A stretch of 10,406 nucleotides of DNA from contig CADBNX010000484.1 of NCBI GenBank assembly GCA_902796115.1, forward strand, positions 1-10,406, read 5' to 3'. The stretch is from an uncultured Eubacteriales bacterium (GTDB taxonomy: Bacteria > Bacillota > Clostridia > Christensenellales > Aristaeellaceae). The position numbers were made by a program, and so were the translations under genes. Under the pieces are notes generated by a model. It made no database searches. It was not told the origin of the DNA and saw only the letters and a list, made by a program, of their open reading frames with translations. Positions 1 to 7,317 of this stretch are shown here, piece by piece (the first letter of the stretch is position 1; every line of letters starts with the position of its first letter).

Positions 1-15
1 CGCTCAAAAAACAGC

Positions 16-45
16 TTTACAGAAACGGCTTTCATGCATTATAAT
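16..45 (+). promoter_or_regulatory. Predicted sigma-A promoter of yajC
   Basis: A -10 box TATAAT lies at 40-45 and a -35 box TTTACA (5 of 6 to consensus) at 16-21, with an 18-nt spacer. Transcription would start near 52, leaving a leader of about 28 nt before the yajC start at 80. This suggests yajC can be transcribed on its own, whatever lies to the left of the window. No coding region is supported in positions 1-79. Confidence 0.6.
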
Positions 46-79
46 ACCACCGTAATATTTTGAAAGGACGAGGAAAGAG

Positions 80-454
80 ATGGACTGGATCTTTGGAATC
101 ACCCGGGCTCTCGCGGAAACAGCGGCAACACCAGAAGACATGCAGGCGGCGAACGCCACCGGAAGCCTTGTCAGCATGGTCGTCATGATCGTACTGATGG
201 TTGCGGTTTTCTACTTCATGCTGATCCGGCCGCAGCGCAAAAAGGACAAGCAGGTCAAAGCGATGCTTGCCGCGCTGAAACCCGGTGATCGTATCACCAC
301 CATCGGCGGCATCTACGGCACCATCAAGTCCATCAAGGACGATACGATCACGCTGCTTGTCGGCCAGGACCGGATGGAAATGGTAGTCGCCCGCTGGGCC
401 ATCCGCGGAGTGGAAGAAGTCACTGTTGAAAACGACGGAGAAACCCTGGCCTGA
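80..454 (+). CDS. yajC: Preprotein translocase subunit YajC
   Basis: This is a small single-pass membrane protein of 124 residues that associates with the SecDF part of the Sec protein-export machinery. One hydrophobic helix spans about residues 31-48 and runs straight into the family signature at 49-56 (I-R-P-Q-R-K-K-D). It is followed by the conserved cytoplasmic segment L-K-P-G-D-R-I..G-G-I-Y-G-T-I at about 66-82. Length is typical of YajC (roughly 85-120), with a slightly long, mildly acidic N-terminal stretch of about 28 residues before the helix. The ATG is chosen because GAGG (70-73) sits 6 nt upstream. In many bacteria yajC lies next to tgt and secDF; the left neighbour is outside the window and the right neighbour here is mntP, so the usual secDF linkage is not seen on this side. 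The identification is firm from the signature; the detailed role is known only from the family. Confidence 0.93.
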   Translation: MDWIFGITRALAETAATPEDMQAANATGSLVSMVVMIVLMVAVFYFMLIRPQRKKDKQVKAMLAALKPGDRITTIGGIYGTIKSIKDDTITLLVGQDRMEMVVARWAIRGVEEVTVENDGETLA

Positions 455-482
455 TCGGCTGACGGTTTCATTTCGCTGTCAG

Positions 483-510
483 GACGGGATCTGTTTCAGA
501 TCCCGTCTTT
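483..510 (+). terminator. Strong hairpin after yajC, likely terminator or attenuator
   Basis: An 11-bp perfect inverted repeat (483-493 GACGGGATCTG, 497-507 CAGATCCCGTC) encloses a TTT loop. Only three T follow (508-510) before GG, so it is a weak Rho-independent terminator at best. It lies 28 nt after the yajC stop and ends 33 nt before the mntP start. I see no good promoter between the hairpin and mntP, so mntP may depend on read-through past this hairpin. It could equally be an mRNA-stabilising stem. Confidence 0.55.
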
Positions 511-543
511 GGTCTGCCATCAAAGCAGGAGATCTTACACACG

Positions 544-1098
544 ATGACACTGATTGAGCTGTTGCTTTTGGCTGTCGGTTTATCGATGGACGCCTTTGCC
601 GTATCGGTGTGCAAAGGCCTTGCCCTGCATAAAATACGATTCCGCCATATGCTGATAACCGGATTATGGTTTGGCTGTTTCCAGGCGCTGATGCCGCTGA
701 CAGGCTACCTGCTCGCAAGTCTTTTTTCAGATGTGATTAACCGTTTTGATCATTGGATCGCTTTCGGTCTGCTTTGTCTGATCGGCATCAATATGATTCG
801 TGAAGCGTTTTCCCCGGCTGAAAGCACGGACAGTGCTCTCGGCTTCCGTGCGATGCTTCCTCTCGCGGTAGCCACCAGCATCGACGCGCTGGCCGCCGGT
901 GTATCGATGACCGCGATGAACCTGCAAATCATTCCCTGCGTACTCCTGATCGGCGCGGTCACCTTCTGCTTCTCCTGTGCCGGAGTCAGGATCGGCAGTA
1001 TTTTCGGGGATCGCTTCAGCAAAAAAGCGCAGGTTGCGGGCGGCGCTATCCTGATACTCCTCGGATTCAGGGTGCTTATGGAGCATCTTGGTTTATAA
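544..1098 (+). CDS. mntP: Manganese efflux pump MntP
   Basis: This is a 184-residue membrane protein of the MntP (formerly DUF204/YebN) family, which exports Mn2+ and protects against manganese overload. The sequence shows the expected two-fold repeat of three helices each. The first repeat starts with G-L-S-M-D-A-F-A-V-S (residues 12-21, Asp16) and the second with A-T-S-I-D-A-L-A-A-G (110-119, Asp114). These two Asp are the family's metal-pathway residues; Arg86-Glu87 in the loop after helix 3 is also a typical position. The C-terminal G-G-A-I-L-I-L-L-G-F-R helix is characteristic. Length matches the family (about 180-190). The start ATG follows AGGAG (527-531) with a long 12-nt spacer, but the N-terminus aligns with the family from the first residue, so this start is preferred. 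Many mntP genes are controlled by a yybP-ykoY manganese riboswitch; I could not recognise one in the 89-nt gap, only the hairpin at 483-507. The gene converges on dnaI with 8 bp between stops and no clear terminator. Confidence 0.94.
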   Translation: MTLIELLLLAVGLSMDAFAVSVCKGLALHKIRFRHMLITGLWFGCFQALMPLTGYLLASLFSDVINRFDHWIAFGLLCLIGINMIREAFSPAESTDSALGFRAMLPLAVATSIDALAAGVSMTAMNLQIIPCVLLIGAVTFCFSCAGVRIGSIFGDRFSKKAQVAGGAILILLGFRVLMEHLGL

Positions 1099-1106
1099 GA
1101 ACATTT

Positions 1107-2063
1107 TCAGTTTCTGACCGCAAGCCGCAAATCCTGTCCGTAAAGCGGTAAATCCAGGGCGTTTCTCCTGTCAAGCAGGCGGGATATGAAACGCTCCGTG
1201 TATCGTTCCTTCAGCTGGATCCGGTTCAGATTGGTAGAAATCGCCGTACCCAGGTTCCGGCTGTTCCGTTCATTGAATACGTTAAAAACCACTTCAACCG
1301 TGATATTGTCAAAGAGCGGTTCCATGCCGAGATCATCGATCAACAGCAGGCCGCAGTCGAAATACCTGCCGGTATCCCGGGTCCCGGGCCGGAAATACTC
1401 GGTTCTTAAATCATCCAGAAGCTGATAAGCCGTTACATAAACGGCGTCGATCCCGCGTTCTCTGACGCGTTTTGCGATACACTGCAGCAGATAGGTTTTC
1501 CCAAGTCCGCTTTCCCCGTGAAGCAGCAGGTTCCTGACCGGCCCGCTTCGGTACTGTTCCGCATATTCCCGGCATTTTCCGATCACAAGGTTCATGTATT
1601 TCCGCTGCGTCACGCTCTGACCGGGAAGAGGCGTATCGGGAAAAATATCCGGATTGCTGTATTCGAAGCCGGCCTCTTCGCTGCCGTTCTGTCCGCACTT
1701 TTCCGCCAGCGCTTTCCGAAGGCATGCACATCTTTCCCGGACAGGTTCTCCCACAAATCCGGTATCCCGGCAGATTCCGCAGCGGTAAACCGGCTCCAGA
1801 TACTCCTCGGGATAACCGTAGGAAGCGAGCTTTTTGCGGATGTCCTGATTGTACTGTTGCATGATCGCCGGAATATCGGGATCTGACGCATTTCCGGTCA
1901 GCATTCCGCGGATCCCGTCCGTGACGAGCTGCATCCTTTTATCGCAAAGCGCGGCAATATCCGGATGCGCCGAAAACACTTCGTGTTTCCGCCTGCTTTC
2001 CTCTCTGGCATTTTTTTCGCGCTGTTCCCGATATTCTTCCATTACGGCGTTCCAGCTATCCAT
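1107..2063 (-). CDS. dnaI: DnaI-like helicase loader (AAA+ ATPase)
   Basis: This 318-residue protein resembles Bacillus DnaI, which loads the replicative helicase onto DNA at origins and at restart sites. From the N-terminus: a charged helical region (1-90) likely to contact helicase; a zinc-knuckle-like cluster C-x2-C at 95/98 plus C-x-C at 112/114, as in DnaI; then a DnaC/DnaI-type AAA+ domain. The domain has Walker A G-E-S-G-L-G-K-T (183-190), Walker B L-L-L-I-D-D-L-G (239-246), a sensor-1 like S-T-N-L-N (276-280), and R-F-I-S-R-L (291-296) with candidate arginine finger. Length is close to B. subtilis DnaI (about 311). The start ATG overlaps the end of the DnaD-domain gene in the string ATGGATAG (8 bp), with GGAGG 6 nt upstream, indicating translational coupling. 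IstB transposon ATPases share the AAA+ fold, but no transposase is adjacent and the cysteine cluster favours DnaI. Confidence 0.88.
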   Translation of the reverse strand: MDSWNAVMEEYREQREKNAREESRRKHEVFSAHPDIAALCDKRMQLVTDGIRGMLTGNASDPDIPAIMQQYNQDIRKKLASYGYPEEYLEPVYRCGICRDTGFVGEPVRERCACLRKALAEKCGQNGSEEAGFEYSNPDIFPDTPLPGQSVTQRKYMNLVIGKCREYAEQYRSGPVRNLLLHGESGLGKTYLLQCIAKRVRERGIDAVYVTAYQLLDDLRTEYFRPGTRDTGRYFDCGLLLIDDLGMEPLFDNITVEVVFNVFNERNSRNLGTAISTNLNRIQLKERYTERFISRLLDRRNALDLPLYGQDLRLAVRN

Positions 2064-3510
2064 GATTCTCCTCCATCGCTTCTTTCATCAGTTCCTCGCT
2101 TGCGCCGGCCAGTTCTTCTTCCGTATAGTCGCGCTGTGTATACCGCTGCGCGTTCACGGTTTTTCCCGGTTTTGCCATCGGCTTCTTTTCCGCGCGCGCC
2201 TGTGCAAGATTCCGGATCCCTTCTTCGCTCCATGTCTTCAGGATGGTTTCCATGTAAGCGATTTTGTTTCCCTGCACACCGCGTGTCTTCTCGGCGGCAT
2301 ACATCAGCATCTCCATATCAATGCCTGCCGCCCGTTTCCGATCGTACCACTCGCGGTCGGCAGCGGTGGGTTTCGCCGTATAACCGCAGATTTCGAAAAT
2401 CTTTTTCAGATCCGCATTCACGCTTCTGAAATGAGCAAGATACTCTTCCACGGCAGCTTTATCCGTCAGTCCTCTGCTCTCCCAGGAAGAAAGCAGCATC
2501 GCAAGGTCCTCCGCTCCGCCTCCGTAACGTACGCATTCGGCTGACGCGATCCTGAGAACGTCATGCGGAAAAGTTTTCCGCCATGCGCGGTACAGATTGA
2601 CCGCAACCTGTTTTGACACTGCGGGCCGCAGCCCGGAAGTGATTTCCGCAGCCTTCCCGGCCTCGTCTTTTTCCGCAAGAAGCGTCTCTTTAACGCCGCT
2701 TCCCGTCCGCGCATCTGCTCGTTTTCTGATCCCGCCAAGAATACCGTCAAGATATGCGAAAGTAGGTTCACCTTTCGTAGTTTCGGAACAGGCTTCCAGG
2801 ATCGCGTCATGACTGAACTCCCATTCCTGCCGCCATTTCCTGTATAAATCAAGTTCAGCGTCGCTCGGAAGCCTGCCCCGTCTTCCGAGCTTTCGAAGCA
2901 CAGCTTTTGCCCCTTCGTGCGTATTAAGATCGTTTCGCAGAAACGCTTCCGCATCGTCCGGTGCCACAGCACCGCTCTCTTTCATCGCGACGGCCAAAGT
3001 CTCCGCCTTTTTGAAGGAAAACTGAGAATGCATCGTAGCAATGCAATGATTGATCAGAAGCAGTACCGCCTCCGCAGAAAGCCCGATATCCTGCACCCAT
3101 TCCCATGCACGCGCGATCTCGGACGGCCGAACTTTTCGCTGGCTTCCGAATGCCGCGTAAACGGATTCCGCAAAATCCACATAGCTTTCATCCACCGGAT
3201 CATCATGCTTTTTCAGAGACCTCGCTGCCGCGCTGTGAAACACGCAGCGCAGCGGTGAAAGCGTTTCCAGGGTCACCAGTCCGCGGCGTTCCCAGTATCG
3301 CAGTGCGCTCTCCGCTTCATTCACCGTGATATCCAGTTCCCCGGCAATCATCTCCGCGTCCGCGTCTTCCCCGCCGCAGGACGCATGAAGGAGCGCGGCG
3401 AGGAAAACCTTGACATACTCCCCTTTTGCCGCGGGCATATAATCCCGTATGAAAGCGTTTTCAACGCAGGTCACTCCGAATTTGCGTGCTTCATCATCCA
3501 GTTCAAACAT
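2056..3510 (-). CDS. DnaD-domain replication initiation protein (DnaB/DnaD-like)
   Basis: This 484-residue protein is related to Firmicute DnaD and DnaB, which remodel origin DNA and recruit the helicase loader. The N-terminal part (about 12-85) fits a winged helix, including the family-typical N-x-F-I-x-x-Y-M-P and G-E-Y-V-K-V-F segments. The rest appears to hold up to four DnaD C-terminal-like helical units, at about 136-191, 220-264, 305-358 and 385-435. They share a W or Y start, an F/I-x-x-x-x-[IL]-x-x-A core and, in units 3 and 4, an I/L-L-x-x-W-x-x-x-G-[IL] end. A conserved-looking Q-R-D-Y tail follows near 460. Families usually have one or two units, so this protein is long. The start ATG at 3510 has GAGG (minus strand, 3520-3523) 9 nt upstream and the N-terminus then matches relatives. 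A GTG at 3546 would add 12 residues but lacks a properly spaced ribosome site. It is followed by dnaI with 8-bp overlap, the same order as dnaB-dnaI in Bacillus. Confidence 0.85.
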   Translation of the reverse strand: MFELDDEARKFGVTCVENAFIRDYMPAAKGEYVKVFLAALLHASCGGEDADAEMIAGELDITVNEAESALRYWERRGLVTLETLSPLRCVFHSAAARSLKKHDDPVDESYVDFAESVYAAFGSQRKVRPSEIARAWEWVQDIGLSAEAVLLLINHCIATMHSQFSFKKAETLAVAMKESGAVAPDDAEAFLRNDLNTHEGAKAVLRKLGRRGRLPSDAELDLYRKWRQEWEFSHDAILEACSETTKGEPTFAYLDGILGGIRKRADARTGSGVKETLLAEKDEAGKAAEITSGLRPAVSKQVAVNLYRAWRKTFPHDVLRIASAECVRYGGGAEDLAMLLSSWESRGLTDKAAVEEYLAHFRSVNADLKKIFEICGYTAKPTAADREWYDRKRAAGIDMEMLMYAAEKTRGVQGNKIAYMETILKTWSEEGIRNLAQARAEKKPMAKPGKTVNAQRYTQRDYTEEELAGASEELMKEAMEENHG

Positions 3511-3614
3511 GCTTTTCAACCTCGGATAATCCGTCTCTTTTTCCACTCCGTCAGGCGAACGGATCAGTTTTCTGATGATTCCGGGTTTATTCTCTCCCCT
3601 TTTGAATCAACTTC

Positions 3615-3643
3615 ATTATAGCATGTCTTTTCAAAATTGAAAA
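3615..3643 (-). promoter_or_regulatory. Predicted promoter for the DnaD-domain/dnaI operon
   Basis: On the minus strand a perfect TATAAT (plus coordinates 3615-3620) is preceded by TGC (3621-3623), giving an extended -10 element. A -35-like TTTTCA (3638-3643, 4 of 6) sits 17 nt upstream. Transcription would start near 3608, leaving a leader of about 98 nt before the ATG at 3510. The leader has an AGGGGAG purine run (plus 3594-3600) with no start codon at a usable distance, so it is not obviously a ribosome site. Confidence 0.6.
3628..3643. repeat. Near-palindrome overlapping the minus-strand promoter
   Basis: TTTTCAA (3628-3634) and TTGAAAA (3637-3643) are perfect inverted copies around a central AA. 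The element covers the -35 and part of the spacer of the DnaD-side promoter and lies 24 nt upstream of the dnaE -35. Such a position suits an operator for a dimeric regulator, but AT-rich palindromes of this size also occur by chance. Confidence 0.35.
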
Positions 3644-3667
3644 CAGACAAACAGAGGATTACGCCCT

Positions 3668-3695
3668 TTTCCAAATCACCGTTTTGCTGTATAAT
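3668..3695 (+). promoter_or_regulatory. Predicted promoter of dnaE
   Basis: A perfect TATAAT lies at 3690-3695. The best -35 candidate is TTTCCA (3668-3673, 4 of 6) with a 16-nt spacer. Transcription would start near 3702, about 42 nt before the dnaE start. The -10 is convincing and the -35 is weak. Confidence 0.55.
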
Positions 3696-3743
3696 ATCAT
3701 TATGGCAGTCATTCCGACAGCCTGATGATTTCCGGAGGTATTT

Positions 3744-6700
3744 ATGGCATTTGCGCATTTGCATCTGCATACGGAGTATTCCCTGCTGGACGGGGCCTGC
3801 CATATCGCAACGCTTCCCGACCGTCTGAAAGCGGCGGGAATGGATGCCTGCGCCGTAACGGACCATGGCGTCATGTACGGTGCCGTGGACTTTTACCGTG
3901 CCTGTAAAAAAGCCGGCATTCATCCGGTCATCGGCTGTGAAATGTATGTCTGTCCGGATATGGACAATAAAACTTCCCAGACGCGGGACCTGAGCCATTT
4001 GATCCTGCTGTGTGAAAATGAAACCGGTTACCGCAATCTCATGCTGCTTGATTCCCTTGCCTTTACAAGAGGATTTTATTATAAACCGCGTATCGATTAC
4101 CCCACACTCCGTGCGCATCATGAAGGGCTGATCGGTCTTTCCGCCTGTCTTTCGGGCGATCTGAACAAGCTGCTTCTTCAGGACCGCATGGAAGATGCCG
4201 TGAAATACGCGGAAGAAATGCGCGGTCTCTTCGGGGAAGGGAATTTTTTTATCGAAATCATGGATCACGGTCTGCCGGAAGAAAAAACCGTTCTTCCGGG
4301 ACTGGCCGAGGTCAGCCGCAGAACAGGAATCCCGCTCGTCGCGACCAACGACTGTCACTACGAACAAAAACAGGACGCGGATGCCCAGGAAGTCCTCATG
4401 TGCATCCAGACCGGAAAAACGCTGGAAGATGACAGCCGTATGCGCATGGAAACAAGAGAACTGTATATCAAAACCGAAGCAGAAATGCGTGCGCTGTTTC
4501 CGGATCATCCGGACGCCGTTGAACGTGCCCATGAAATTGCGATGCGCTGCCGGGTGGATTTCGATTTTTCCGCGCGTCACCTGCCGCGCTTCGATGTGCC
4601 CGCGTCGGACGGTGACAGCGGCCACATGCTCCGCAGGCTTTGCGAGGAAGGATTCCTGGAACGCTACAGCGCGGATGACGCAGCTGCCCGGGACAGGCTC
4701 GATTATGAGCTCAAAGTCATTCATTCGATGGGGTTTGACGATTATTTTCTCATCGTATGGGATTTTGTCAAATATGCCAAGGATCACGGCATTATGGTCG
4801 GACCGGGAAGAGGCAGCGGTGCGGCAAGCATCGTTGCCTACTGTCTGAACATCACCATGCTTGATCCGCTGAAGTACAATTTGGTTTTCGAACGATTCCT
4901 GAACCCGGAACGCGTCAGCATGCCGGATATCGACATGGATTTCTGCTATGAGCGCCGGCAGGAAGTAATCGATTATGTGACAAGAAAATACGGTTCCGAT
5001 CGCGTATGCCAGATCATCACCTTCGGTACAATGGCAGCCCGCGGTGTGATCCGGGATGTGGGACGCGTGCTCGGATGGAGTTTTCAGGACACGGATGAAG
5101 TCGCAAAAGCCGTTCCGATGGCGCTGGATATGACCCTGAAAAAAGCGCTTGTCCTGTCTCCCGATCTGAAAGCCATGTATGAGAAGGACGAAAGAGTGCG
5201 CCGCCTGATCGATACCGCCATGACGCTTGAAGGCATGCCGCGGCACGCGAGCACCCATGCCGCAGGGGTCCTGATCACCGGAGAGCCGGTCACTCATTTT
5301 GTACCTCTCCAGCGCAACGACGAAGTGATCACCACCCAGTATCCGATGGGCATCATCTCCGATCTCGGCCTGCTCAAAATGGATTTTCTCGGCCTGCGTA
5401 CACTGACTGTGATCCGGGACGCGCTGGACATGCTGCGGCTGAGCGGCATCGATATGAAACCGGAAGACATTCCGATGAATGACGAAGCAGTCTTTGATAT
5501 GATCGACGAAGGCGAGACCGACGGCGTATTCCAGCTTGAAAGCAGCGGTATGCGTGTTTTCCTTACAAATATGAAGCCGCGTACCTTTGAGGATATTATT
5601 GCCGCCATATCACTTTACCGTCCAGGGCCGATGGAATCCATTCCCCGGTATATCGCAGGCAAAGAGCATCCGGAAAGAGTCACATACTCCACTCCCCTGC
5701 TCGCCCCGATCCTCGATGTAACCTACGGATGCATGGTCTATCAGGAACAGGTCATGCAAATCGTCCGCGACCTGGCCGGTTATTCCATGGGAAGAAGCGA
5801 TCTGGTACGGCGTGCCATGGCCAAGAAAAAACACGACGTCATGGCAAAAGAGCGGGAAGTTTTCATCAACGGTTCGGAAGAAATGAACGTTCCGGGCGCG
5901 GTGAAACGAGGGGTACCGAAAGAAGCGGCAGAGAAGATTTTCGATGAGATGACTGCCTTTGCCTCCTACGCCTTCAACAAACCGCACGCTGCCTGCTACG
6001 CGGTGGTCTCTCTGCAGACTGCCTACCTCAAATGTCACTATCCCGCGGAAATGATGGCAGCGCTGATGAATTCCGTACGCGGCAACGCCGATAAAATCGC
6101 GGCCTATATCCAATACTGCCGCAAGCACGGTATCCCGCTGCTCAAGCCCGACATCAACCGCAGTGAACGCAAGTTTACGGTCGGTTTTTCGTCGGACGGT
6201 AAAAAAGGCATCCGTTTCGGCATGAGCGGCGTCAAAAATGTCGGGGACGGTGTCGTGGATGCGATTGTTCGGGAGCGCACTCAAAACGGTGCGTTCGAAG
6301 ACCTGTTTGATTTCTGCCATCGGATCGCCCACGAGGATGTAAACAAACGTGCGCTTGAAAGCCTGATCCGGGCCGGATGTTTTGATTATTCAGGCGCAAA
6401 GCGTTCTCAGCTGCTGCGGGTGTATGAGCAGGCGATCGACGCGGAAGCAAGCCTCCAGAAAAGTTCAGCGTCCAGTCAGGTGTCCCTTTTCGATCTGGAC
6501 GCCGGCGCCGAGTTTCTTCAGTCCACCCGGCCGGTGCTCCCCGATATCCCGGAATACCCCAAGAAGGAACTGCTGAATATGGAAAAGGAAATGACCGGTG
6601 TATACATTTCCGGTCATCCGCTGGATGAAGTCTCGGAGCTGCTGGATCGGCTTGAAATCAGCACGGCGTTCCTTCGTGAACTTTCAGAACGTGAAGACAA

Positions 6701-7292
6701 AGGCCTCTCCGAAGACGGCAGGCGCGTCACGATGGGCGGGATCCTGGTTTCTTCCCGTTCCCGCGCTACCAAAAAAGGAGATCTGATGGGATTTGTCACG
6801 CTTGAGGATCTGACGGGACAGGTGGAAGGGCTGGTATTTCCGAAGAACTATCAGCGCATCGGACACCAACTGCGCGAGGACAGTATGGTCCTTCTTTCCG
6901 GCAGGCTCTCCATCCGTGAGGATGAAGATCCGAAGCTGCTTGTGGAAAACGTGGATGATCTGAAGCAGGCTCTTGCGCTTCTCCCGGTCCTGAATAAGGA
7001 TCCGGTGCGGGAGGAGCCGGAACTTCCGCCTGAAGACCTGCATGCAGCGGAAGAAGCCAGAAAATCACCTGTAAGAATCTATCTGCATCTGACGGAAAGC
7101 CAGGCAGGCAGGCTTGAGAACGCGCTGGCCGGGCTTCCGCGCGGCGGAATCCCCGTATACGTTCAGATGCGGGAAACGCATACGCTGCGGCTCTGCAGCC
7201 GCGAATTCTGGCAGCAGGATGCGCAGCTTGCGCGCGATAAACTGATCCTTGCCTACGGCGGAGCGAATGTAAAGATAAAAGGCTCTGCCTGA
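3744..7292 (+). CDS. dnaE: DNA polymerase III subunit alpha (DnaE)
   Basis: This 1182-residue protein is a C-family replicative DNA polymerase that extends primers on chromosomal templates, tethered to the beta clamp. It starts with a PHP domain whose metal ligands look complete: H7-x-H9, D16, H41, E66, H85, C135, D203 and H205. The palm carries G-P-G-R-G-S-G-A (353-360), P-D-I-D-M-D-F (394-400; catalytic D397 and D399) and K-M-D-F-L-G-L-R with the third Asp at 547. The H-A-S-T-H-A-A-G-V motif (501-509) is in place. A helix-hairpin-helix region precedes a clamp-binding motif Q-V-S-L-F (912-916), and an OB-fold region follows around 990-1080. There is no inserted DnaQ-type exonuclease, so it is DnaE and not PolC; length is near E. 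coli DnaE (1160). The start ATG has GGAGG (3734-3738) 5 nt upstream. It is divergent from the DnaD-domain/dnaI pair and is followed after 25 nt by a histidine kinase gene, with no terminator visible. Confidence 0.97.
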   Translation: MAFAHLHLHTEYSLLDGACHIATLPDRLKAAGMDACAVTDHGVMYGAVDFYRACKKAGIHPVIGCEMYVCPDMDNKTSQTRDLSHLILLCENETGYRNLMLLDSLAFTRGFYYKPRIDYPTLRAHHEGLIGLSACLSGDLNKLLLQDRMEDAVKYAEEMRGLFGEGNFFIEIMDHGLPEEKTVLPGLAEVSRRTGIPLVATNDCHYEQKQDADAQEVLMCIQTGKTLEDDSRMRMETRELYIKTEAEMRALFPDHPDAVERAHEIAMRCRVDFDFSARHLPRFDVPASDGDSGHMLRRLCEEGFLERYSADDAAARDRLDYELKVIHSMGFDDYFLIVWDFVKYAKDHGIMVGPGRGSGAASIVAYCLNITMLDPLKYNLVFERFLNPERVSMPDIDMDFCYERRQEVIDYVTRKYGSDRVCQIITFGTMAARGVIRDVGRVLGWSFQDTDEVAKAVPMALDMTLKKALVLSPDLKAMYEKDERVRRLIDTAMTLEGMPRHASTHAAGVLITGEPVTHFVPLQRNDEVITTQYPMGIISDLGLLKMDFLGLRTLTVIRDALDMLRLSGIDMKPEDIPMNDEAVFDMIDEGETDGVFQLESSGMRVFLTNMKPRTFEDIIAAISLYRPGPMESIPRYIAGKEHPERVTYSTPLLAPILDVTYGCMVYQEQVMQIVRDLAGYSMGRSDLVRRAMAKKKHDVMAKEREVFINGSEEMNVPGAVKRGVPKEAAEKIFDEMTAFASYAFNKPHAACYAVVSLQTAYLKCHYPAEMMAALMNSVRGNADKIAAYIQYCRKHGIPLLKPDINRSERKFTVGFSSDGKKGIRFGMSGVKNVGDGVVDAIVRERTQNGAFEDLFDFCHRIAHEDVNKRALESLIRAGCFDYSGAKRSQLLRVYEQAIDAEASLQKSSASSQVSLFDLDAGAEFLQSTRPVLPDIPEYPKKELLNMEKEMTGVYISGHPLDEVSELLDRLEISTAFLRELSEREDKGLSEDGRRVTMGGILVSSRSRATKKGDLMGFVTLEDLTGQVEGLVFPKNYQRIGHQLREDSMVLLSGRLSIREDEDPKLLVENVDDLKQALALLPVLNKDPVREEPELPPEDLHAAEEARKSPVRIYLHLTESQAGRLENALAGLPRGGIPVYVQMRETHTLRLCSREFWQQDAQLARDKLILAYGGANVKIKGSA

Positions 7293-7317
7293 ATTCTCCG
7301 GAGGTAATGCATCGTTC

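Noticed and set aside
1099..1160. Search for a bidirectional terminator between the convergent mntP and dnaI genes.
   Set aside because: Only a weak 5-bp pairing (ACCGC/GCGGT) without a T-run is present, so no terminator is called.
1849..2544. A 231-codon plus-strand open frame across the dnaI/DnaD-domain junction.
   Set aside because: It lies antisense to two recognised genes, its product is Ser/Phe/Arg-rich with no known motif, and no ribosome site precedes it.
3564..5297. A 577-codon open frame on the minus strand, antisense to the 5' half of dnaE.
   Set aside because: It is entirely covered by an unambiguous dnaE reading frame, has no recognisable domain, and is rich in His, Phe and Arg as expected from reading the complement of a biased gene. 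It is a shadow frame.
5610..6332. A 240-codon minus-strand open frame inside dnaE.
   Set aside because: It is antisense to the conserved DnaE fingers region and shows no domain; explained by codon bias.
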